From contig NW_003131866.1 of assembly GCF_000003605.2 (NCBI RefSeq), forward strand, positions 228,690-281,202: 52,513 nt of DNA, in the 5' to 3' direction. The notes under the pieces are model-generated. The model did no database searches. It had not been told where the DNA came from and worked only from the letters and a program-made list of their open reading frames with translations. Every line of letters begins with the position of its first letter. Position 1 is the stretch's first letter. The translations under genes were made by a program, and so were the position numbers. This DNA comes from Saccoglossus kowalevskii (taxonomy: Eukaryota > Hemichordata > Enteropneusta > Harrimaniidae). Positions 21,201-32,984 of the stretch are shown here, one piece after another.

Positions 21201-24200
21201 TCTGATGTGTGGTTTAATGGTTAGTGTGTCCACCAAGCACCAAGGAAACTGCAGGTTTGACTTCCTGTTGTCGGCTGCACACTCGACAGAGTACATACTG
21301 CCTACTTGCCTACTTGACATTCAGGGTTGGAAATTGAGACGTACAATCAGGAAGAGGTGGGAGGCTTCAGTGCTTGTAAAAAAGCACAGCATTCATGTTG
21401 CAATGAGGAAGGTTACCACAGGATGTCAGAAACTTACTCTCATTCCAGATCTTTTATTTGGTTCTATGTCTGTTGATATGCGTAATTATTAAAAAAAAAA
21501 AAAAAAAATCTGGATGATACATACTTATATTGGTAATCATATTTCAGTCGTACTGCATTGACATAAATATGACATATGAACCCCTTTGGTAGACATGTAT
21601 ATAGATATGTTGATATGTAATCTGTAGTTAACATTGAGATTAACTTTCAGTAAAAACACACGAGATCTCATGTGCATTGTCAGTGCTTGATGATAGTCAA
21701 CTATGGTCATGTTTTACATTCACCTCATAGAGCCTGTGTGTCAACTACATGATATAAACATACATTTTTTCTCAAACAGGGTCGGTGATGCCCGTTTTTT
21801 ATTATTAGTAAAAAACCCTTCCAGTGTATCAAAAATTGTGAAACTGTATCGAAAAACCTTTTGTCTTGCAGGTTGTGTGACTAAGAACTTGGCGTACAAT
21901 TTATTTATTGTATGAAATATAAAATGTGTTAAATAATAAACTACCCGGTAATTCTGGAAGATATAAATTCCTGTTTACATACACCGCTATTATGAGTTCA
22001 ACACAACCGGTCACTGGTAGCATAGTGGTTGTCGCATCAGACTAATGATTGGTAGACCCAAGTTCAAATCATTCCTTAGGCTGAACATCAAACGTGTCAA
22101 CCCCTACCCTGGGTGAGTGCGCCACAGACTCAATGGGGAAGGCCAATTCCACAGGACGAGATTCATTCACTAATGAATGCGACTTGGTTAAAGTCCGCAG
22201 GTGCTTATGTTCGACCGAGCCTGGTTGACGCCATTTGATAAAGAGATGGCCACACAGCCCTGTCATGTAGTTCAACACAATTTATCCAACACTTCTTCCC
22301 ATATGATGAGTAATGGTTGTATTTTCTAAAATGATTGAACCCAAGAAACATATTTACTAAATTGATATCATTCTTTATATAGTGCATCTAGTGCCACAAT
22401 TTAATAATGTTATGATATACAGCATATACATGTTTATTTTTAATATTTCACAGGCAGGTATCTCTATCCTAGAAGGTTTGTCAGCATCTGGTCTGCGGTC
22501 TATCCGATTTGCTAAAGAAATTGCTGGTGTCAAACAAATTGTTGCCAATGATTTTGCTGCAGAAGCTGTGGAATCCATTAAAAATAACGTCAGACATAAT
22601 AAAGTGGATGGCATGGTAACCGCCAGTCATGCTGATGCTGCGTAAGTGCATGTCACTCAACTTTATAACCATATTTATTTCAAAAGTTAGTCAATTGTTA
22701 TTATTGTCTTGTGTGGAATTTTTCTGTCCCAGACTGACCATTTACTGACATGTTTTGTTTTTACTACCTTTCTTCTTTTTCTTTTTCTCCCATAAGGTTA
22801 TTAATGTATCAACACCGAAATCCCTATGATCGCTACGATGTCATTGATTTAGATCCGTATGGGAGTCCATCACAGTTTTTAGATTCAGCAGTACAAGCTG
22901 TAAAAGACGATGGAATACTATGCATTACATGTACAGATATGGCTGTCTTATGTGGTAACCATGGTGAAACCGCATATTCAAAATATGGTGGTATGGCTCT
23001 GCATACAAAATATGGTCATGAAATGGTATTGTATATTTAAATTTGTGTATATTTTAATTTGCTTGCAAGTAACGAAAATACAATGGATTATTCATATTCA
23101 TATCATGGTTATTCATATTCTATGGGTAGTACATCACCCTTCAAATTCTATACATGTAGGTAGTGTTTCATTTTTTATATCCTGTGGGCACTGTGTCACC
23201 TTTTATATCCTGTGGGTAGTGTGTTGCGTATGTCTAGATCACATTCAAACTACACACATATATACTGCATTTTGTGATACATGTGCATGTCCAATTTGAC
23301 AATTTGATTCAAGATGAGCACAAGGTGGCTATTTTTGTGCTCAAAATTCATCACCATAAAGCATTTCTGCCATTCTAGAACTGGATTTCAGTCGTGAATG
23401 TAAAAAGACCATGATGCCAGTCATTTTGTTTTTCAGATGGTCTGAAAATGGCTGACTGGCAACTATTCTTTTTTTATCGAATATTATTCTGGAAGCCATC
23501 TCACTGACATGCCTTGACCAATCACTCTCAGACTTTTTACATACATCAATCCTCATGTTGATAATCAAATTCAGAATAACAGAATGACAGCCATTTTAAT
23601 AGTAAAATGCACATCATTTTGTTTTTCATACAGTGTATCAAATTTAAAATTTACACATACATCGTACTTTGTGTATCTCATTTGTTTCAAGTTCTGATTT
23701 ATTTACCAATAGAGACTGTCATCTAAGGACATGGCTTGCTACCTTTATGCTTTGTTTCTGTTCTTTTATGTTCGCATAAACACTTTGATACATTTTTCTT
23801 TTCAGGCTTTAAGAATTGTGTTGCATTCTATTGAATCACATGCAAACCGTTACCATAGATACATAGAACCATTACTGTGCATCAGTGTTGATTTCTACAT
23901 ACGTCTATTCATAAGGGTTCATACAGGGCAAGCAGAAGTCAAAAAATCAGCAAGGTAATTATCGTTATTCAATTTTGTACGAGATCAACCAATTATCAAG
24001 AAGACATACATGTATGCAATATATTGGGTTGATTACTTATGGATTTGTATAATGAGTTGATGAGGTATAGTCTGTCTTTAAAAGTTCTTGTATATTATAA
24101 ACTGTTTATTTCATGAACCCTTGTTAAAAATTTGTTAATGTTCTTATATTGACCAGGAATACAATTTATTACAAAATGAATAAATTGTGTGTATTTTTTT

Positions 24201-27200
24201 CCATGAATTAGTTACTTCTTTAAGGCAGTTTAAGTCAAATTCAAACTTGCACTACTGAGCATGTTTTTGAGCATATATGTAATGCATTATAATTTTAGTA
24301 TATAATGAAAAAAAAAATATCACACTACAAGCAGTATTTTAAAATGTTTTAACAATGTTTTATAATACTAGTAAACATTTGCAAGCAAAAATTCTTATCA
24401 AAATATTATTTTTCACCACCAACCAAGATGAAATTCATTGCATTGCTACAGAGTACTTACTTGTATATTTTATTAAGTTTGGGTAAATATTTGTTTAAAA
24501 GTTTTCATTTCAGAGAAACTGAAATGGAAGTATAATTTTAAGTATATGTATCTTGTAATTTTAAAGTGACCGTGTGTAATTTTGAAATGTAACAGTACTT
24601 TAGGCCGGTGGCCATATAGTGCGGAATAAATAATAATAATATACAATAATAATATACTGATACATAACAGATTGATACAATAGTGGTACATACAATTTTC
24701 TTATTTTCTTTTTATGCCCGAACATGTATCACAATAAATATACACTCGAAGGTATTCACAAATACATGTGCTAGCATCTCTATTCAATAGTTAGAATGTT
24801 ATTACCGTTATGTTGAGCAAAGTATGTGATTTTGAAACCAGAATACATGTACATAGTATCAACAATGTCTAAGTTAAATTCTTGTTTTTTTTAATTTTTC
24901 AAGTTTAAATATACACATATCAGAAACAACAGTTATTCCTTATAAACCAGTTTGGTATATTTTGCATTATCTAAATATAAAGAGAGGTTGGCAGATGAAA
25001 TTGTATGTCTTGAAGGTATATTGTTTCAAGTTCAAGCTGTAGTTTATAAATTAACATCTTGCAAAATTCTATGTAAAACAATTTATTTTCAAAATGAAAA
25101 CAACAGTTTAAAGTGTGATTGACCTACATGTACTAGAGACATTTTTGTGCTTTAAAATTGAACATTTTTGGCCTACATTTATCTCTATTGCAGTTGTTCT
25201 AATAGCAAATATTGACATTAATTTTCTAGAATCATCCAAATAAAAAATTAGTTCTTTAAAAGTATATTTTTTCACTCAGAAATCAAAATATACATTATTT
25301 TTTTTTATTGACATTGTTTTATATATCTCAATATTGTCTTTGTGAAAATTGAATATATTGTAATGTTGTTGCATTGCAGTAAGCGTGCCATGGTCTACAA
25401 CTGTGTTCACTGTGAAACCTACCATTTACAAAGAATGGGCAAATGTATACAGACAGAAAAAAGGTGAATGTACTTTTAAAATATGTCATCATGTAGCACA
25501 TTTTATCATCTCTCTCTCTCTCGTGTTCTTTTTCTCAATTTTGACACTAGAGGGAGGCTATCTTTTCTTCTCCCTAACATCAAATATTGTGGATAATCCG
25601 GGGGGGGGGGGGTCACTTTATATACTGTTACTACCCCATGTGCGTTCCAAATTTAGCTGGAAAGCGGGGTGTTTTTCACCTTCTAAAGCGGGCCCGCGCG
25701 GGAAGCAAATAGGCCCCCTTTTAATTTGCTAATGTCTGCAATAGGCCCCCCAGAAATAAACTCACAGGGTTGCTGCGCCCGCTGTAGGCCCCATCTTGCA
25801 ACAACCACTCCTATACACTGCCCTAGGCCCCGAATTGGCGGACCCATTGTCCCGACCAGGCCGCAAACGCCCGCCTGAACGTTCCCACCGAGACTTTCCT
25901 GCCACTTCCAACACGAGCATACAGAGGAGGCTTATTGTAATCGAAGAAACAAAACGGAATGAAACAAAACGGGATAACACACACAATAAAAATTAAACTG
26001 TATTCAGTGAAAATGGGTTTTATACGCACAATATTTACAAAATATTTGCTGTTATCCCATTTCACTTTGTTTCGTCGATTACAATATGCGATATATAGAA
26101 AGTCATACCCCGGAGTCATCCCCACTTCTTTCACGCCTCGTCCTCATTCGCATTCAGATCCTGCTTTTTTCATGCCAAAGTCACTCGGAGCTGAACATAA
26201 AATTGCATAATGGTATCTGATGGAATAAGAATTCTGGCAAAGTTGTGTGCATTGTAATGATCATATTCACACTCACGTCAATAGCTCTGATCTTTCTTCA
26301 TCAAACAACGAATGACACCAACAGGAGTTGCATACACAGTAACTTGTTTGAGTTGATCACACTCCACTTGAGTGCAAACACGGCAGAGAATCCTCGCAAT
26401 AGGGGGTAGTATGTTGTCATTATACATGTATGTCTGAAATAGGGGGTGTTTTTTCTTCAATATGTCTGCTCTAGGGGTTACTAAATTAATATTGCATCCG
26501 CAATAGGGGGTATGGTTTGCCAATGTGCTGCCTGCACTAGGGGCCTATTATTTTTAATATTGAGTGACCCATGTTCGCCATAGTTCCAATGTATGTCTCC
26601 CCTCAAGTGGCAGAATTTACATTTTCGTGTTTCTTTTGTTTTTAGTTTGAAATACTGTCCTGCTAGCGGACCTCCAGTTGGATCATCATGTGAACACTGT
26701 GGTGGAAGATTCCAGGTAATCTGACTGTATTTTTGTGTAAAATAATAATAGTAATATTTGCATGAAACCATATACTCTCTCACTCTGTTTCACTAGTTCT
26801 TTTTTTGTGAGCTTTCATGATTGCCTTAAAATATTTTAAAAAAAATAATACATTTAGATAAAAATATATGAAAAATAATAAACACCATATCTCATGCATG
26901 CCTGGACTGATTACGTAATACATATCTCATATATGGCTGACTGGTGGCTATTTTGGTCTGACTTGTCTATATACATCATACACAACTTTTTTCGGTTTGC
27001 TAAGAGAAATATGGCACAGGAAAATACTCATCTTTTAGGAAAAAAATGTGACGCTGGTGTGCAATGAGATGATTTCATTATAGTTACCTGAGTAAAACGG
27101 CAAGTGAAATAATATTCAATGGGGGTTGGGGTGGGTGTCTGTGATTCAGGCATTCTCAAAAAGTTACAAGCATGCTAGTATAACAACCTATACATCATCT

Positions 27201-30200
27201 GAAAGCTTAGATATATGCGAATACAGTAGTGCATATGCTGCACCAATATTTAAGGAATTACCTGCTGACCAATTTCGCTATTGCAGTTTTATTTGACTAT
27301 TCTGACTTTAAAACACATGAATATCTAAATTACACAAGACATTTCTATACTGTAGACAGAAAGAATGCGTCATATTATTAGCTCCACTGTTGACTTTGTT
27401 GAATGGAGCTCTTCATATGAGTGATTGTCAGTTGTTGTTCGTGGCAACTTTTTACTTGTTGTATATATACCTTAGATAGACCTCACTTAGATTTGTTCAT
27501 TTCATGATATCTTTAATTCTCTAATTTTAATATTTTGTAATTTTTGGTAAAAAGTTATATTTTTGACCTCTTGTTGAAAACCGCAATTGATTGATTTGAT
27601 ATTATATATAAATCTACTACAGACCTCACTCAGATTTGTTCATTTTGTGATATAATATCTTCAATTCTTTAATTGAAATGTGCATTATTAACCACAGAGC
27701 TATCTCAGCGAGGCTCCTTGTTTTTATTATGTGCCTTTTAGCAACCATCAAATAATTAAGACATGCTACTGACAATCTTATTGGATAAATTTGACACGCT
27801 GTAATTAGAAAACTAAAGCATATATTGTACATTTTCACAAAATAATGCTCACAAAAACACATAGATCCGGAAATCCTGCAAAGTGCAAAATCATTTTTAG
27901 ATTTCTTTGTCTTCTGAAATTGTCCTTCAGGAAATATGGCATATGCAATACCATATTCATCTATATCCAAGCTTAAATGGTAGAGACTACGTCATAACAG
28001 TGAATTGTCATGATTTATTCTTTGCTACATAGATTGGTGGACCCATGTGGGCTGAACCCTTACATAATATGGAATTTGTTACAAAATTATTAAGAAGAGT
28101 GGAAAGGAACCCTGGGAGATTTTTAACATCAGACAGAATTATTGGTTTATTGAATGTTGTGAGTGAGGTAAGGTTTTTTTTTGGATACGAGAAAATTTTC
28201 TTAGTTTTGGTTGCTTTTAGTATTATTTATACAGACTGTAATTGTGTTTGTCTCATTATAGGAGTTACCAGACTGTCCACTGTATTATATTGTTGGTAAA
28301 ATGTGTAATGTATTACACTGTAGTTGTCCGTCACTGATCCAACTAAGGTAAATGACCAATATGTATAGTGTTTTAATTTTAATATTTTCCATATTTTCAA
28401 TCCATGTACCACTTGACCAAAATTATTTGTAATACACATAGTACTTGCTTGGCCAAAATTACTTGTAATCCATGTAGTACTTGGCCAAAATTACTTGTAA
28501 TTCATATGTAGAACTTGGCCAAAATTACTTGTAATCTATGTAGTACTTGGCCAAAATTACCTATAATCCATATGTAGAACTTGGCCAAAATTACTTGTAA
28601 TCCATATGTAGAACTTGGCCAAAATTACCTGTAATCCATGTAGTACTTGGCCAAAATTACTTGTAATCCATGTAGTACTTGGCCAAAATTACTTGTAATC
28701 CATGTAGTACTTGGCCAAAATTACTTGTAATCCATGTAGTACTTGGCCAAAATTACTTGTAATCTATGTAGTACTTGGCCAAAATTACTTGTAATCTATA
28801 TGTAGTACTTAGCCAAAATTACTTGTAATCCATATGTAGAACTTGGCTATAATTACTTGTAATCCATATGTAGAACTTGGCCAAAATTACCTGTAATCCA
28901 TGTAGTACTTGGCCAAAATTACTTTAATCTATGTAGAACTTGGCCAAAATTACTTTAATCTATGTAGTACTTGGCCAAAATTACCTATAATCCATATGTA
29001 GAACTTGGCCAAAATTACTTGTAATCCATATGTAGAACTTGGCCAAAATTACTTGTAATCTATATGTAGTACTTAGCCAAAATTACTTGTAACCCATATG
29101 TAGAACTTGGCTATAATTACTTGTAATCCATATGTAGAACTTGGCCAAAATTACCTGTAATCCATGTAGTACTTGGCCAAAATTACTTTAATCTATGTAG
29201 AACTTGGCCAAAATTACTTGTAATCCATGTAGTACTTGGCTAAAATTAAATGTAATCCATGTAGAACTTGGCCAAAATTACCTGTAATCCATATAGTACT
29301 TGGCCAAAATTACTTGTAATCCATATGTAGAATTTGGCCAAAATTACTTGTATTTAATGTATGCATGATGTATTTAATTTTTATATACTCCAGGACATCT
29401 AAATAGTTTTGTATTTTTGTACTGTGCCTTTGAATTTTTTAAATAATTTCTTTTGTAGATCTGCAATACTGCATGCTGGGTATGAAGTTTCCCTATCGCA
29501 TGCCAGTCCAGAAGCGATTAAGACCAGTGCACCTAGTGATGTTATATGGGATATTATGAGAGCATGGGTGAGTCAACTCCAGTCCTACAAATATTAAACC
29601 TGTACATTATATTTTTTGTGTGAATATTTTTGTCCTTTTTGGTAAAATTGCTATTTTCTACTTTTTCTCAAAAATTACCAGCTTAATTTGTTTGACATTT
29701 GGTATGGTTATCAACAAGATGATAACAATTGTGATTGCCATGGCAACAAGCACCCTGTTTATAAATAACCATGATATTGTGGTAACAATAAACATAACGA
29801 ATAATGTATTGTATTGAACATTATATAATTTGTTTTGAGAAAGACACTCAAAATGTAGCAGAGCTATTTTCACCGAGAGGTCACCTGTCTACCTGTCTAC
29901 TTGTCTGACTTGTCATACATTTGATTATAGGTCAAATTGCACCCTGTGAAGCAAGAGAGACTGAAAGAGGGCAACCCAGCAACTAAAATACTTAGTAAAG
30001 AACCAAGGTGAGACTTATTTGGCTTTAAAAATATATCAATTGCTCATGTATTCATTCTAAGCCTGCTTTACATGTAATAAGTAAATTGGCATCATCTGAG
30101 AATAATTGAGACTTACTGTAGTACATGACATGCATTCTACTATTGTAGTTGAGTCTCTTATAACTTGGAATTAATCTGTGCTTGTGTACTTGTGTCGACA

Positions 30201-32841
30201 AATGTCTAATAGCAGTTTGGAATTAATCTGTACTTGTGTAGACAAATGTCTAATAGCAGCTTGGAATTAATCTGTGTATATTATTTGTAAACTTATGCTG
30301 ATTATATAGTAACATATTTTCTCACTAGTGTCTGCAGAATGTGTATTGAATCGCTTTGTCATTTGTCAGTGTCAACAAAAAGTAACATTGGTGTTGAATG
30401 TTACCAGAATATATACTAAATAAATAAATATTAATATTTTTTGAGTTTTTCACTTCTTGTATAGATGACGAGGTGACACTACATTTTACAACAGAACTAT
30501 TTCTTATCGTTGATTTCATATGTGCTCTTATCGCTAGTTGTAAATTTCTTGTATTTCTGAGGTCATTATTTATCTTTCAGCATTGAAGTTTCATTCACAA
30601 CATTACCCAGTGCAAATCCACGATCCAGAAAGTTTAAACTGGTTAGGTTTCCAGAAAACCCTCAGAAATATTGGGGGCCTAAAGCTAGAGCAAAGAGAAA
30701 GTAAGTTATGACTTGAGAACTATTCTTTCGTTACATCATTATTTTGAACCTGAATCCAGTCCAGTGGACAGTAAATAAATTTGCTTTCTACATGTAGCTA
30801 TAATTCATACTACATGTATCTTAATGTGTCTGCTATTGTCACATTAAATGATAAAGGTTTTCTTTGGCAGAGGTGGCAGTGAACCTATCATTGAAAAAAG
30901 AGCAAGATTACAAGGGAAACGAGGACCAGTTGAGGGCTACATCGAGAGGGACTTGAAAAGTTATCCTTGTAAAAGATTTAAAAAGGTATTCAGATAAATG
31001 CACTAATTTCTTGAGTCACAGGAAGTTTTTTTGGAATCAGTGCATAAGCCCTTCTGATATAGAAACACAGCTTACTGTGGGCCACCTTTGATGTTCAAAA
31101 CTAAAACATGTAAAATACTCCCTCATGCCCCTCAAATAGTGTTCTTTACAGTCAGTGGATGCGATTGATGGGAGGAAATGGAACAGTGTTTGGGGGACAA
31201 AACAAGTTCTCTCGCTTTCATCAATATCTTGACAGTTATTTGTGTGCTTATTCGTCCCCGATCGGACGAAGTCCGAAAACGGGGACTTATAATTCGGTCT
31301 CCGTCTGTCCGTGTGTCTGTGCGTCTGTCCGGAGTCATATCTCAGAATCCCTTGGACCGATTCCGTTCATTCTTTGCATGTGCCTAGTACTTTATGTGGG
31401 ACATATGCACATGCAGTGGTTTAGCGATTCGATTCAAAATGGCCGACTGGCAGCCATCTTGTTTTTTGAAAATGTTGCATTTTGGACATGCTTTGTCAGT
31501 TTTCATTCAAACTTGGTACATAGATTATACATGTTAGGATACATGTCCATGACAATTTATTTCACATATGGATCGAAGATCGTCGACTGGCAGCCATCTT
31601 GTTTTTTGAAAATGTCATATTTTGGACATGCTTTGTCAGTTTTCATTCAAATTTAGTACATAGATCATACATGTTAGGATACATGTCCTAACCGTCTGTG
31701 AGTTCCTGAGTCTGTCTGACCATCCGTCTATGTGTTCGTCCGTCCATAGTCATATTTCAGAATCCTGTTGACCGATTCTATTCATTCTTTGCATGTGCCT
31801 AGTACCTTATGTGGGACATATGCACATGCAGTGGTTTAGCAATTTGATTCAAAATGGCCGACTGGCAGGCATCTTTTTTTTTTTTTTTTATGCAGTATCT
31901 TGGACGTGCTCTGTCAGTTTTCATTCAAATTTGGCACATACATGTACTTTATACATGTTAGGATGCATGTCCATGACAATTTGTTTCAAAATCTGGTCAA
32001 AGCTGGCCGACTGACAGCCATCTGACTTTTTGGCCTTTCTACTATATTTCCACAATTTATGTACCATTTTCATTCGTATTTGGCACATACATCATACATA
32101 TCAAAGATGGCCGAATTACGGCTGTTTTAATTTTTGGCCATATTACTACTACCGGTACACAGAACACGTGTTTTGATGAAAATAAACAATCTGTTGTATA
32201 CGCCACTTGGAACTCAAGTTTCAAGAACACGCTCGCGACAACCCCTCCGCTTTAATATGATGAGCACAAAGGGAACTTTCAAACATTTAACGAGGACTGT
32301 GTCATTTTCAATGACTTGTTCTATGAAGATTACCTCTGATCACGCCATCCCCAGATGATTGCCAATGTTCTTGTTGATGAAATCAGCCAGTCAAATTTTC
32401 ATTAAATAGCGAACACTTTAATACGTACACAACACATAAATGTACCGGTATATTTAGAGGTATCATATATAAAAACAGGCAATGTGAATGTATATAACAT
32501 CGTGACTGATGTCTTTGAATAGTATTATGTGGAAAATTGTGTCACATGTATTTGATCATTTCGCATGTGACATCAATAGAATCTTGTCACACTTGTCATG
32601 CATTGTGTTGCTGGCATTATTATCAGTGACAGTTAACCCTAATATTAAAGAAACAAAAACAAAGATTTGTGCAAACTTTATGCATAATTATTGCTTTTAT
32701 AGACTGGGATGGCTATATTCAATAAATAAATAAATCAATAAAACCCATTTTGTTTTATTTCAGGGAAAGTGTGATCTTGGAGATAGGTGTAAATATTCTC
32801 ATGCTGATTCTATGTGCCATAGCAGAGATAACGAAGTGTAA
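18068..32841 (+). CDS. TRMT1: TRMT1, tRNA (guanine(26)-N(2))-dimethyltransferase
   Basis: Coding exons: 18068-18369, 19334-19389, 20149-20522, 22454-22641, 22797-23025, 23806-23954, 25380-25463, 26646-26715, 28033-28167, 28262-28347, 29459-29567, 29931-30007, 30581-30700, 30871-30985 and 32764-32841. All borders are GT/AG and the phases join to 723 residues (669 from the inner ATG at 18230). The enzyme uses S-adenosylmethionine to dimethylate G26 of nuclear and mitochondrial tRNAs. Seen here: family start [23 protein letters not shown]-binding [13 protein letters not shown] (about 251-263); catalytic DLDPYGSP (324-331); two CxxC pairs (441/444 and 476/479) forming the zinc site; family block [16 protein letters not shown]-terminal CCCH finger C693-x7-C701-x5-C707-x3-H711. 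Odd feature: exon 3 of the list encodes a 12-residue tandem repeat. Identification is firm; the N-terminus is less so. Confidence 0.95.
18560..18665. repeat. Three tandem copies of a ~33-bp unit
   Basis: The unit is about GTGAGACAACCACTCTAAAA followed by AACTGGxTGTCxA. Three copies lie in TRMT1 intron 2, the last one degraded. Confidence 0.7.
18720..19170. repeat. Family-B core fragment
   Basis: Three monomers carry palindromes of the AAATGGCTGACTGGCAGxCA type at 18770, 18905 and 19023, with TTTTxGTTCAAATTTGGTAC and ACATGTTAGGATACATGTC linkers like those in B3. No termini are recognised. Intronic in TRMT1. Confidence 0.65.
20226..20500 (+). repeat. TRMT1: Coding 36-bp minisatellite in TRMT1
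   Basis: About seven units of 36 bp encode [12 protein letters not shown]-like 12-mers in frame. The units vary at positions 5 and 7 in the order DD/T, DD/T, DD/I, ND/T, DD/I, ND/T and a diverged end, so a two-unit block was itself duplicated (72-bp higher-order period). It sits between the conserved VKYPGDK segment and the start of the methyltransferase domain, a region of low conservation in the family. The reading frame is kept. Confidence 0.92.
21200..21510 (+). mobile_element. tRNA-derived SINE with poly(A) tail
   Basis: An A-box-like GTGGTTTAATGGTTAGTG (21211-21228) and a B-box-like GGTTTGACTTCC lie at tRNA-like spacing, followed by an unrelated body and an A18 tail at 21492-21509. ATCTGATG at the 5' side (21200-21207) and ATCTGGATG after the tail may be an imperfect target duplication. 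Lies in the TRMT1 intron after the minisatellite exon. Confidence 0.65.
22005..22270 (+). mobile_element. tRNA-derived SINE (second type)
   Basis: The head CTGGTAGCATAGTGGTTGTC (A box) and AAGTTCAAATCATT (B box, about 22068-22081) are at tRNA spacing but cannot fold as a tRNA cloverleaf. The body includes CAACCCCTACCCTGGGTGAG and ends near a CCATTTGATAAAGAGATGGC hairpin. It differs from the SINE at 21200. No clear tail or target duplication. Confidence 0.55.
23280..23700. repeat. Degraded family-B-like repeat
   Basis: TRMT1 intronic fragment with GAAAATGGCTGACTGGCAAC (23445-23464) and related linkers. No termini. Confidence 0.5.
23955..25379. other. TRMT1 intron, no additional feature seen
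   Basis: AT-rich intron between the exons ending KKSA and starting SKRAMVYNC. Only microsatellites such as AATAATAATA (24628-24652) are seen. Confidence 0.5.
25600..26570. mobile_element. Foldback-type element with TAGGCCCC/TAGGGG arms
   Basis: The ends are GGGTCACTTT (25611) and its inverted partner TGAGTGACCC (26561-26570). The left arm has four TAGGCCCC motifs (about 25710, 25740, 25783 and 25823) and the right arm five TAGGGG motifs (about 26399, 26438, 26472, 26502 and 26538), so the arms are opposite in strand. A second inverted pair lies in the middle: TTGTAATCGAAGAAACAAAA (from 25935) against the region ending CGTCGATTACAAT (26048-26085). The GC content is much higher than the flanks. 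It lies in a TRMT1 intron. No transposase. Class uncertain. Confidence 0.5.
27378..27725 (-). mobile_element. Family A HINE-like element, copy A2
   Basis: The minus-strand 3' palindrome lies at 27378-27412 (TTAGCTCCACTGTTGACTTT / GTTGAATGGAGCT). The core has AGATTTGTTCATTT and TTTTTGGTAAAAAGTTATAT monomer motifs. The 5' hairpin GAGCTATCTCAGCGAGGCTC with CTTGTTTT closes it at 27725. More diverged than A4. Sits in the TRMT1 intron before the IGGPMW exon. Confidence 0.68.
28400..29352. repeat. Minisatellite, ~32-bp unit, about 30 copies
   Basis: The unit is about TAGTACTTGGCCAAAATTAC followed by TTGTAATCCATG (31-33 bp), with sub-variants (GTACTT/GAACTT; CATG/CATATG). Groups of variant units recur in the same order (for example around 28797-28935 and 29045-29190), which points to duplication of multi-unit blocks. 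It fills the TRMT1 intron between 28348 and 29458. Confidence 0.93.
30150..30275. repeat. Short tandem repeat of a ~58-bp unit
   Basis: GGAATTAATCTGTxCTTGTG...GACAAATGTCTAATAGCAG occurs two and a half times in a TRMT1 intron. Confidence 0.65.
31251..32320 (-). mobile_element. Family B HINE-like element, copy B3
   Basis: The minus-strand 3' palindrome at 31255-31290 (GTCCCCGATCGGACGAAGTCC / GAAAACGGGGAC) has a mutated CTAA end (CGAA). Next come a GTCCGTGTGTCTGTGCGTCT microsatellite and three or more core monomers with CAAAATGGCCGACTGGCAGC palindromes (31435, 31570 and 31850). The 5' end is GTGTCATTTTCAATGACTTGTT, closing at 32320. The far end is a close match, in reverse, to the left end of B1, including a GCTCGCGACAACCCCTCCGC segment. 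It lies in the last TRMT1 intron. Confidence 0.75.
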
Positions 32842-32978
32842 CACTGTAGCTGTCCTACCAAGATACAGACCCCCAGCCTCCTTTTTGATTTAAACATACA
32901 CATACCATACCCACCCCAACATACATGCCTGATTGGAGATGCCGAAGTGTAACAACATTGGGGGAGGGAGTGTATGTG

Positions 32979-32984
32979 AATAAA
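32979..32984 (+). terminator. TRMT1: Candidate TRMT1 poly(A) signal AATAAA
   Basis: The first AATAAA after the stop codon, 138 bases downstream. The GT-rich DNA needed for cleavage is only moderate, so a further downstream site is possible. Confidence 0.4.

Noticed and set aside
22010-22082. Possible tRNA gene
   Set aside because: A- and B-box-like motifs are present but no acceptor or anticodon stems pair; better read as the head of a SINE.
25796-25996. GC-rich 66-codon frame
   Set aside because: It lies in the foldback element; composition and inverted motifs explain it.
28400-29352. Regular ~32-bp repeats resembling a CRISPR array
   Set aside because: The repeats are contiguous with no unique spacers, and the DNA is an intron of an animal gene.
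31159-31656. 165-codon plus-strand open frame
   Set aside because: Repeat DNA of element B3; matching peptides arise from B1 and the other B copies, with no domain or splice support.
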